From Planctomycetota bacterium (GTDB taxonomy: Bacteria > Planctomycetota > UBA8108 > UBA1146): a stretch of 64,000 nt of DNA. The number at the start of each line of letters is the position of its first letter. The first letter of the stretch is position 1. A model generated the notes under the pieces. The model worked only from the letters and a program-made list of their open reading frames with translations, did no database searches and was not told the DNA's origin. Where the stretch lies: contig JAAZXB010000004.1 of the NCBI GenBank assembly GCA_014240375.1, positions 177,445-241,444 of the forward strand, given 5' to 3'. The translations under genes and the position numbers were made by a program. Positions 16,865-24,570 of this stretch are shown here, in pieces.

Positions 16865-19192
16865 CTAGTACTCCTGTTCCCGAACAGAGACCGCCTTGCG
16901 TCGAAAGACTTCGAACTCCTCGACCGCCAGCTTGTATCTCTCACCGAGCGGAGCCTGCCCTGAAAAACCAGCCGTCAAACCAGACTTCCGGACCGGCCGA
17001 TAGGAAATCTGTTGCGCCACAAGGATGCCGTCGAACCACAATTCCGCACCCTTCTTGCCATCCTGGGTGAAAATGAACTCCAGCTGGTGTGCCCGATCAT
17101 CGAGCGCCCAGGAGGTGGCGATCAATCCATAGTCTTCCGCCTGCTCAACATCGTCACTGCGGACCATCTCGACCTCTTTGCCACCGAGAAGTGCAAAACC
17201 CAGAACTCCATCTGGATCGCGGAAGAAGATCAGCCCTCCGCCCGATTGATCTTCGATGCGAAAAGCGAGCCTTGTGCCAGCCCCTGCGGACAACAACCGC
17301 AGTGTCGAACGAATGCCAGTCAGGCGTGGGGTTAGAATTTCTCGCTTCATCGATGTCAGGCGGTCCGGTTGGTGCTTCTGAACCCCATCCAGTACGGCCA
17401 TTCCATCGCGAAGTGAAACAGCAACGCCGAAGGCTTCCTCTTCTCGCCAGTTATTTTGCAGCGAGGAGTCCGCTTCCCTTTCGAAGTCGTCGAACCAATA
17501 TTCCTCGCCAAGGGTACGATTAATTCTACGTAATGCGCGCAAGGCCCATCGCAACGGCTCCGGAGAGTCCGGCGCCCAGGATTCGCGTAACTTTTCCGGA
17601 AACAGTGCGAGGGATTTTTCCAGAGCACGTCGAGCCCCCTGAAGATCTCCACTGGTGTGCAGGAATTCAGCGAGGGCATTCCAGCCATCCGGATTCTTTG
17701 GCTGTTCGATGGTCACGAGGGTGAGAGATTCTCGGGCCCGCTCAGGATCACCACCGGGGCCCCGTTGCGCCAGCCCAAGTCGAAGCATCACATCGGAGCC
17801 ATCGAGGCCACTGGCGATGGCGTACTCCAACCACCTTCTGGCTTCCGCCAGCTCTCCCCTGGAGAGTGCGTGATCCCCCAGTACCAGGGCGCATTCAGCG
17901 AATGCGGCGGAGGACAGCACGTCATGACGCATCACCTTTTCGATCTCCGAGGTCGGATCCCAACCTGGTTCCAGTCGCCGCCTCGCCTCGATGCTCAATA
18001 ACCGTGATTGCCAGGTGGCATCGTCCTGTAGCGCCGCTTCGAGATACAGGTCCACAGCGGCCCGCGATTCGCCCCTCGACTCGAGCACATAGGCTTCCAC
18101 AAGTCGCCAGTCCACTTCGACCTTGCTTCCTGAGGAAGCGGAAGACAGCAGATCGAGAGCTTTCTCGAAATAGCCCATCCGAGCAAAGGAGAGCGCAAAA
18201 GTCGTCGCAGCAATCGCATCGACACTTCCTGCCCTGAAAGCCTTCTTGAAGTCGTTTTGCGCCAAGCTCAACTCATCGTCGAGCAATCGTGCAGAGCCTC
18301 GATAGAGGTAACTTTGACCATCGTCACCGCCAGCAACGATCAGGTCTTCAAACATCTGCTCGATCGATTCCCGTGATTCCAATGACCCTGCGGCATAGTC
18401 GAGGACAGCCCAACGGATTTCTCTTTGCAAGACCTCGACGTCACTTCCACCACCGCCTTGACGCAGACGGCTTGCGGCCTCTCTCGACTCATCCGTTCGA
18501 CCCAGAGAATCGAGAAGGACGACAAGTTTTCTCAGAGCGGCAGTGACGCGCGGGTCTGCCATTTCTCCTTCGCTGATCTGGGTGAGTAAGATGACTGCCG
18601 CCTCATGTTCGCCGATCTGGATCAACTGAGTCACCGCCAGTTCGATGATACCTTCCAGCTCGATCCCGAACTGCACCCCACGAAGGAGAGTCTCGACCAT
18701 CATCACCGCAGCCGTCATTTCCTGATCCCTGGTGTTGAACTGGCGAAGTTGATTCTGTTGATAGATCGGAAACAGCAGTTGGTAAGGAGCGGGAGTTGCT
18801 GGATCCAGTCGTACCGATTCCTCCAGGTGGCTCACCCCTTGCTCCAGTAGTCCCACACCGGGATCCAGGCACCACTGACCGATTTCAAACTGGGACGCCG
18901 AAGATGTCTCATCGAAGTCCCCCATCCGCCGCGCTTGATAGACTTTTTCCGGAGGATTCCGATACCTGATACTTTTGACTTCTGACATTTTGAAGGAGAC
19001 TTTGCCCGCTGAAGTTTCAAACTGAATCAGGTTCGTCAACTCTGCGAGAATCGTGCCTTCGAACTGGTTGCCGTTGTTCAACTCGATCAGATCGAAGGCA
19101 CGGATCTCCAGATCGATGGCACTTTGGGCCTCGACCACCGACCAGGAAAAGAGCAGAAGGCTCAGCAGGACGGTGCGGTTGTACTTGTTCAT
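16865..19192 (-). CDS. secreted TPR protein with Sm-like N-terminus and LamG-like C-terminus
   Basis: About 775 residues with a signal peptide (TVLLSLLLFSWSVVEAQS). A short beta module follows (IELNNGNQFEGTILAEL...VSFKMSEVKSIRYR), a type seen in many planctomycete secreted proteins. The middle 500 residues are helical TPR-like repeats (GQWCLDPGVGLLEQGVSHL, AKRWLEYAIA-type helix pairs; RGELAEARRWLEYAIASG is one). The last ~170 residues form a beta sandwich of the LamG/DUF1080 sort (GLIFFRDPDGVLGFALLGG, AELWFDGILVAQQ). It lies inside the pseudopilus operon, overlapping the GspC-like gene by 1 nt, so a periplasmic assembly or scaffold role is likely. GTG at 19195 is an alternative start. Confidence 0.72.
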   Translation of the reverse strand: MNKYNRTVLLSLLLFSWSVVEAQSAIDLEIRAFDLIELNNGNQFEGTILAELTNLIQFETSAGKVSFKMSEVKSIRYRNPPEKVYQARRMGDFDETSSASQFEIGQWCLDPGVGLLEQGVSHLEESVRLDPATPAPYQLLFPIYQQNQLRQFNTRDQEMTAAVMMVETLLRGVQFGIELEGIIELAVTQLIQIGEHEAAVILLTQISEGEMADPRVTAALRKLVVLLDSLGRTDESREAASRLRQGGGGSDVEVLQREIRWAVLDYAAGSLESRESIEQMFEDLIVAGGDDGQSYLYRGSARLLDDELSLAQNDFKKAFRAGSVDAIAATTFALSFARMGYFEKALDLLSSASSGSKVEVDWRLVEAYVLESRGESRAAVDLYLEAALQDDATWQSRLLSIEARRRLEPGWDPTSEIEKVMRHDVLSSAAFAECALVLGDHALSRGELAEARRWLEYAIASGLDGSDVMLRLGLAQRGPGGDPERARESLTLVTIEQPKNPDGWNALAEFLHTSGDLQGARRALEKSLALFPEKLRESWAPDSPEPLRWALRALRRINRTLGEEYWFDDFEREADSSLQNNWREEEAFGVAVSLRDGMAVLDGVQKHQPDRLTSMKREILTPRLTGIRSTLRLLSAGAGTRLAFRIEDQSGGGLIFFRDPDGVLGFALLGGKEVEMVRSDDVEQAEDYGLIATSWALDDRAHQLEFIFTQDGKKGAELWFDGILVAQQISYRPVRKSGLTAGFSGQAPLGERYKLAVEEFEVFRRKAVSVREQEY

Positions 19193-19578
19193 CACTGCGA
19201 CTCCTCATCTTCCTCGACCGCCACGGGCATCTTCAGTTCAGCTCGCAATCGGGTTCTGGGGTCCCCGGAGACCAGTGCTGGCAGTGGGATTCTGCGTTGC
19301 ACGGTGCTCACCGGAGGTTTCCCGAGTGCATCCGCAGGAGCTGGTTTCCAATCGCTGACACTGGCGAATGGATTTCTGGCCGCCTCGATGGGTGCCGGCT
19401 CATACCACTCCAGCCTCACCAGTCCTCCAACTGTTCCTCCATCGCTCGATTCCGGCGTCCGAAGATCAACAGCCGCAAGTGGATTTTCCAGGATGTAGGT
19501 CTTTGCCAGTCCCAGTAAATTCAACAGCAGAAATCCGAGACAGAGAATGCAGAATCCTTTTTCGATGTTCCAGCGCAT
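19192..19578 (-). CDS. GspC/PilP-like bitopic membrane protein
   Basis: 128 residues: a short cytoplasmic N-terminus, one membrane helix (GFCILCLGFLLLNLLGLA), then a periplasmic tail with R-N-P-F-A-S, the short motif common to the linker of GspC and PilP proteins, and a Pro-rich end. No PDZ domain or full homology region can be seen, so it is a minimal version. Position between the PilO/GspM-like gene and the pseudopilins fits a GspC/PilP inner-membrane connector that would meet a secretin encoded elsewhere. It starts on the stop of the preceding gene (1-nt overlap). Confidence 0.6.
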   Translation of the reverse strand: MRWNIEKGFCILCLGFLLLNLLGLAKTYILENPLAAVDLRTPESSDGGTVGGLVRLEWYEPAPIEAARNPFASVSDWKPAPADALGKPPVSTVQRRIPLPALVSGDPRTRLRAELKMPVAVEEDEESQ

Positions 19579-20384
19579 CAGAACCCCCTCCTCGTCCGGT
19601 CAGAACCCCTTCGAGTAGAACTCGACTCCACTCGGGGGTCTTCCATGTCGATCCCGACGACCATCAGTTCCACTTCGATCTTGTCCCCTCCTGATTTCCC
19701 AGGGATGACCCGGGTCGGCTCCAGTGACAGGAATCCACCATTCCTCTGAAAACGAAGCAGCATTTCTGCCAACTGTTCCGGCAAGCAGAGCATCTTGACC
19801 TGGAGGGGATATCGCGCGAGTACCTTGTCTGGATCTTGTAGTGCTTCCTGAATCCTCTTGGCCGGGTTCACGTCATCGAGACGCGACACCCCGGTTTGCA
19901 GACATACCCGGGTAAATCGATCGAGCACTTCCAGCAAGCGATATCGATCGGACCATTCCAGCAGAGACAGGTCCGATCGCTCATCGAAGTTCGGTATCTC
20001 AGCCGGCGTCACCATCCCAGCGCGATTGGCTTGGTTTCTGAAGTTGTTCCAGACCAGATCCTTGGCGCGCTTGAAGTCGGTACTGACAGATGCTTCATCG
20101 ATCGATGGCTGGTGCACCGCAGAATAAGCAATACCTAGTTTCTTGAGGAGATCCAGATTGCGCTCCTCGAGAGCGGTCCGGGATTTCCTCTCCACATCGA
20201 CCACTCCTTCGAGCCCCTCGAGATCCTGAGCAACCAGTTGAGCGTCCTCTTCATACTTGGCCAGGCTTCTCTCATGGTCAGAGCGATAACCACGAGTCAC
20301 ATTGGATACCACCAGAAAGATCGCCAGCGCAGAGAGAGCCTGGATCAAGACCTTACGATTTTTTTGCCAGATTTCCTGCATCAT
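19578..20384 (-). CDS. PilO/GspM-like inner-membrane protein
   Basis: 268 residues with one N-terminal membrane helix (VLIQALSALAIFLVVSNVT), a coiled-coil-like stretch (KYEEDAQLVAQDLEGLEG...ERKSRTALEERN), and a C-terminal ferredoxin-like alpha/beta part (YPLQVKMLCLPEQLAEMLLRF, then KIEVELMVVGIDM). This is the layout of PilO and GspM. The gene overlaps the PilM-PilN fusion by 4 nt (ATGA), so the order PilM-N-O-P is preserved, as in type IV pilus clusters. Confidence 0.72.
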   Translation of the reverse strand: MMQEIWQKNRKVLIQALSALAIFLVVSNVTRGYRSDHERSLAKYEEDAQLVAQDLEGLEGVVDVERKSRTALEERNLDLLKKLGIAYSAVHQPSIDEASVSTDFKRAKDLVWNNFRNQANRAGMVTPAEIPNFDERSDLSLLEWSDRYRLLEVLDRFTRVCLQTGVSRLDDVNPAKRIQEALQDPDKVLARYPLQVKMLCLPEQLAEMLLRFQRNGGFLSLEPTRVIPGKSGGDKIEVELMVVGIDMEDPRVESSSTRRGSDRTRRGF

Positions 20385-22000
20385 CCTCTCCCCCCAAATG
20401 GTGACTTGGTGCGTCGTCTTCCTGGTCCACGGGTACTCTTCTCAGGTAATTTTTCATCCGGAGATACAAGGATGCTGAAGGGATAGGCTCCTGACTTCTG
20501 ATCATCCGGTGTCGAGCGAACCCTCTCAACACCAGAAATCCCCTCGAGGTTCCGCTGCAAGGTCTCGATCGCTTCGAGCCCATTGCGACGAGAATTGTCG
20601 GACTGGCCGATCAACTCGATCTCGATTCCAATCTTCGATTCGCCGACCACCCGGCGAAGGCTGATCTGCTCCAGTGAAATTTCCGAAGGGAGATCCTGGC
20701 GAAGACCATCGAGGATTTTCGCATAGAACTTACCCGTCTCGATCTCCTGGACGATCCTGCTCTCTCTCTTGCGAAACACATCGTTTTCAGTTCGAGCGTC
20801 TTCCTCAGCCTCACGCCAACCGCTGATATTTCCTTGCCATTTGCGAATCGTTTCCGAGGCCTCCGAGGAACGCCCGGCAGATACCGACACGTCCATCATC
20901 TGCAATCCGACGGCAAGAATCAGCGATGCTACACCGATCCATAGAAATCGTGTGTGATCGCGAAACGTCCTTCGCTCGCGTTCGGCGGTGGGTAACAGAT
21001 CGACGATCTGCTCCTCCGAATCGAGCGCTGCTGCTGCGGTTCCGACGACCAGGGTCCACTGTGGACCATCGGTTCCACTAAAGGAGACTTCCTCGGTATC
21101 TTTACCGAGCAATTCTCGTAGTTCAGCACCGCGGCACACCAGCGCCGCTCCGATGCCGGATACCAGAACTCGATCTGCCACGACATCGTCAATTTTCAAC
21201 TGTGCCTGGCAGAAGGTCAGGGAAGAACTGAGCATCTGTCCCAGTTGGCTGGTCCACCCCCGGTGGCAGCCAATCATCGCGTCTTCACCGTCGAGTAGGT
21301 CGCCCGACGAGAAGGCTTCGACCATCTTGCGCGCTTTTGAATCCGAGACCGAGATGCGTTCCGAGACCAGGTCCACCAACCCATCCAGGCCAAAACCAAC
21401 GGTGCGAGCAAACAGCAACCGATTCTCGCGGATCACCAGGACCTGCGTTTCGGTATCCTGAACGTCGCATACCAGTACCGTCTGATCACCACTGTCAGCA
21501 CCATGGCTGGCGAGGTGTCCATGATAGGTCCCGATTGCCGAAGGCAATGCCAGTTGCACCCGCCCTTTACTCTCGTGAATTTGATCGATGATGGGCTGGA
21601 TCACTGCGTCTTTCCCGACCCCGAGCAACAATAATGTGTCCTCGGAAAGGCTTTCAGGGACCAGCAGTTCGATGTGCCCACCGGAGAGTGCGTCACCAGT
21701 CTTCTCTGCGATCTCCTCGATCTCGTAATGAAGGATCAAATCGAGTCTCCAGGAGGGCACCGGAGGCACACTGTGGTAGCGCAGAGAGGAACTCTCGCCA
21801 TCGAGAAGCAGCGCGATGTTACCGGTTGGGAATCCCAGATTCGACAGTTCTGCGATCCAAGCACCGATACTCGACTCACCATCGGGTTTCAGTTCGTGGA
21901 CAGAAACCACCTCAACGGTGTGACCGACCCCACGTACATGTGCCGCACGCCAGCGGTCTTCCTTCAACTCGAGTACGGCTACCTGCCCCTTGTAGGACAT
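20381..22000 (-). CDS. PilM-PilN fusion (GspL-type assembly platform protein)
   Basis: 539 residues. Residues 1-330 are an actin-like PilM/GspL cytoplasmic domain (GNIALLLDGESSSLRYHSVP, VLVCDVQDTETQVLVIREN, RVLVSGIGAALVCRG). A membrane helix follows (FLWIGVASLILAVGLQMMD). The periplasmic part has a coiled coil and a PilN-like ferredoxin fold (LDGLRQDLPSEISLEQISLR, IEIELIGQSDN). The fused layout is that of GspL. It begins on the stop of the FHA-TPR gene with GAGGGGG as ribosome site. In known systems this protein ties the ATPase to the pseudopilus base. Confidence 0.8.
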   Translation of the reverse strand: MSYKGQVAVLELKEDRWRAAHVRGVGHTVEVVSVHELKPDGESSIGAWIAELSNLGFPTGNIALLLDGESSSLRYHSVPPVPSWRLDLILHYEIEEIAEKTGDALSGGHIELLVPESLSEDTLLLLGVGKDAVIQPIIDQIHESKGRVQLALPSAIGTYHGHLASHGADSGDQTVLVCDVQDTETQVLVIRENRLLFARTVGFGLDGLVDLVSERISVSDSKARKMVEAFSSGDLLDGEDAMIGCHRGWTSQLGQMLSSSLTFCQAQLKIDDVVADRVLVSGIGAALVCRGAELRELLGKDTEEVSFSGTDGPQWTLVVGTAAAALDSEEQIVDLLPTAERERRTFRDHTRFLWIGVASLILAVGLQMMDVSVSAGRSSEASETIRKWQGNISGWREAEEDARTENDVFRKRESRIVQEIETGKFYAKILDGLRQDLPSEISLEQISLRRVVGESKIGIEIELIGQSDNSRRNGLEAIETLQRNLEGISGVERVRSTPDDQKSGAYPFSILVSPDEKLPEKSTRGPGRRRTKSPFGGRG

Positions 22001-24570
22001 CAGTTCCCCCTCGCATGGATGAGTTTCAATTCCTGGATTGCAACGGCAGCTCCCGGTGTGCCTGGATACTGATTCAGCAACGACTGGAAATAGAATCGTG
22101 CGATCTCGAATCGGTTTTTACCGAGTGCATCGTGAGCACGAGCCAGTAACAACTCCACCTTACCGACGGTCAAGAGTTGCTCTGCATTTGTGTTTTCACT
22201 CTTGCGCTGATCGATGATTTCCTGTGCCTTCTTGGCTGGATCCAATCCGCTAAATCTAGCCATCGATTCGCGGCAGATCCGTTCGAGATAGGTACCGGTA
22301 GGTGACCCTGGATACTTCACTGAATCCTCAAGAACGGCGGAGATCTGCACGAGCGCAGCGTTGACCTCGACATCGATGCGTTGCTCCATCTGAACCAACT
22401 TTCGGTTCACGTCGGTTCGCCAGGGGAAATCTGCTCGAGTCTGCTGGATCAATCGAGCCGCATCCCCCTCGGTCCTGGCATCGATGGCTCGTTCCACCTC
22501 GGCGAGAGCCTCCAGCACCCGGGATTGTTCGCGCTCACTACTGGCGGTAAACGAAACATCGAGCGCGCCTCCGGCGATGACGATTCCTGCGTCCGCCATC
22601 AACAGCGTGCCTCGCCCGTCATGGTCAGGGAATACCGAGAACATCATCGGCTGATGAAATGTCGCCACCATCTGATCCTTGCCGATTCCGATCGAGATCT
22701 CGGTGCCGGAACATGGCTGCAAATCGGTCCAGCGATTCGCCGAGCTGACCAGTTTATTGCCGACAAAGACCTGCACGGGAGAAGAAGCCCTTCGGCCAGG
22801 AATCCGCCCTATCAGGAGCAGTGGAGTGGGACGTTGCGGAGTCCAACTGGCTGCAATCTTCCAGCCGATGGAGCGAGCGAACTGCTGAATCGCCACCTTT
22901 CCTTGGCCCATTTCATCCAGTTCGAAACCGAGCCGAACCGATCCGTCATCCCCTGTGACCACTTGCTCGCGTCGAACCGGCAGTAACTGCCCCCATGGCA
23001 TCGCTCTGGGAGGTCCGACCGCCACTCGAAGGTCCGAGATCAATTCCTGCCGTCCCCGCATCAACTTCCCAACGCCGTAGGCATCGATGGCCAGATCCAT
23101 CTTTTGTTCATCATCTCCTGCGGAAATGACGACTGCAGGATCTCTCCCAGTCTCGACCGCTCTGACCACCAACTGGTCGAGCAATAGTTGACCGCTTCCT
23201 TGCCCCAGTGCCACCAGCGAGACTCTTGCAGATCCTCCATTTCCCTTCACCGGAGGCGCAAACTCTGCAGCATGCCCACTCCAGTTCGAGGTCGACTTCA
23301 AGGAAGAAAACTGTTCGTCGACGATTCGGTCTCCTTGATCACTCGACTCGATCCAACGAACGCAGAATCCGATCCGCTCGAAACCGATCTTTTGAAGACG
23401 AGCACTGAGCCGTATTCCATGATCCTGCTTGACCTCGAAGACCTTGTCGTACTCGAGGCGAAAAACCCCCAGAGCATCGGCTTCTCCGCTGCACAAGAGC
23501 CACTGCTTCCCCTGTGGTGCCTGATCGCCTCGTTGGACCTCGAGCGTCCCCTCGCCGCTGGCGAGACTCCACGGTCCGTCGAGTAGCGGGCCCATCGGCA
23601 CCTGTTCGAAATGTCCAGCTCCGGAAAGGCGATCACCCATGGGGACCACCAGGTCAGGATTACTGGCGAGATCCTCAATCCACCCGTAGCCAGAGTAGAG
23701 CACCACACCCAGCACCAGGATGAAGGAGATGGTGAATAGCCCCTGAGATCCCTGTGACCCGACATCGACCCGGCTACTACGCCCCACTGTCATCTCGGCG
23801 GTCGAGTTGGCCGCCGAACGGGCTGTCTTCCGAGTGGCTGTCTTCCGAGTGGCTGCTCGTCCATCTCCAGCTGATTTCGACCGACCGGAAAATCCCTTCG
23901 CGATGAATTCCGTCGTGCCAATGCGGAATTGAATCCCATCTCTCAACTCCAGTTTCTTGACCCTCTGTTGCCCCACCACGATTCCATTCCCGGATCCGAG
24001 GTCGGAGACGTACCACTCACCATCTTGTTCGAGCAGGACGGCGTGCTTGGAAGAGATTCTATTGTCCTCGATGGTCACGTCGGCATCATCGGCACGACCG
24101 ATGACCACTCGACCCACCGCTGGAATCCAGTGATCGATACCGCCATTCTGATAGGCCAGGCAAGGACCACTGGGTGTCGTTCTGACTGAAGATGTTGCGG
24201 AAGATGTGACAGGTCCAGAAGCAGGTCCAGAAGCAAGTGCTGCGATCGGGGTTCGATCGGTATCATCCTCGAGTAGAGCTCCGTCCGTCAATTCTAGCAG
24301 CAACTCCGCATCCCCGATGCAGATGCAATCACCATCAGAGAGAGTCACCTGGTCGACCTTTTTCCCGTTCAGGAGACTCCCATTGGAGGAAGAGAGATCC
24401 TGATAGACGAAAGCATCTCCCTCCCAGTGAAAAACTCCATGCTTTCTCGAAGCGGCTCGATCCTCGATCACGATGCGAGACCCGGGGTCCCTGCCGATTG
24501 TGATCGGTTCCTGGGAGATGTTGACGATGGTCTTACGACCGATGTCCTTCACGCGAATCCTGCCACTCAT
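22000..24570 (-). CDS. double-FHA membrane protein of the pseudopilus operon
   Basis: 856 residues. FHA domain 1 covers about 22-90 (GRDPGSRIVIEDRAASRKHG, SSSNGSLLNG) and FHA domain 2 about 150-222 (IGRADDADVTIEDNRISSKH, LGSGNGIVVG); both keep the Gly-Arg, Ser-x-x-His and Asn-Gly residues that bind phosphothreonine. A low-complexity linker with tandem repeats is followed by one membrane helix (about 278-295) and a large extracytoplasmic region rich in strands, ending in helical TPR-like repeats (KVELLLARAHDALGKNRFEIA). It could carry phospho-signals across to the secretion apparatus. No Ser/Thr kinase is present in the window. Confidence 0.78.
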   Translation of the reverse strand: MSGRIRVKDIGRKTIVNISQEPITIGRDPGSRIVIEDRAASRKHGVFHWEGDAFVYQDLSSSNGSLLNGKKVDQVTLSDGDCICIGDAELLLELTDGALLEDDTDRTPIAALASGPASGPVTSSATSSVRTTPSGPCLAYQNGGIDHWIPAVGRVVIGRADDADVTIEDNRISSKHAVLLEQDGEWYVSDLGSGNGIVVGQQRVKKLELRDGIQFRIGTTEFIAKGFSGRSKSAGDGRAATRKTATRKTARSAANSTAEMTVGRSSRVDVGSQGSQGLFTISFILVLGVVLYSGYGWIEDLASNPDLVVPMGDRLSGAGHFEQVPMGPLLDGPWSLASGEGTLEVQRGDQAPQGKQWLLCSGEADALGVFRLEYDKVFEVKQDHGIRLSARLQKIGFERIGFCVRWIESSDQGDRIVDEQFSSLKSTSNWSGHAAEFAPPVKGNGGSARVSLVALGQGSGQLLLDQLVVRAVETGRDPAVVISAGDDEQKMDLAIDAYGVGKLMRGRQELISDLRVAVGPPRAMPWGQLLPVRREQVVTGDDGSVRLGFELDEMGQGKVAIQQFARSIGWKIAASWTPQRPTPLLLIGRIPGRRASSPVQVFVGNKLVSSANRWTDLQPCSGTEISIGIGKDQMVATFHQPMMFSVFPDHDGRGTLLMADAGIVIAGGALDVSFTASSEREQSRVLEALAEVERAIDARTEGDAARLIQQTRADFPWRTDVNRKLVQMEQRIDVEVNAALVQISAVLEDSVKYPGSPTGTYLERICRESMARFSGLDPAKKAQEIIDQRKSENTNAEQLLTVGKVELLLARAHDALGKNRFEIARFYFQSLLNQYPGTPGAAVAIQELKLIHARGN
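23821..23855. repeat. 15-bp tandem repeat in FHA-protein linker
   Basis: GGCTGTCTTCCGAGT is repeated twice perfectly with five bases of a third copy, encoding TRKTA-TRKTA between FHA domain 2 and the membrane helix. Confidence 0.95.
24211..24235. repeat. 12-bp tandem repeat in inter-FHA linker
   Basis: AGGTCCAGAAGC occurs twice in tandem, encoding the Gly-Pro-Ala-Ser units of the linker between the two FHA domains. Confidence 0.9.
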
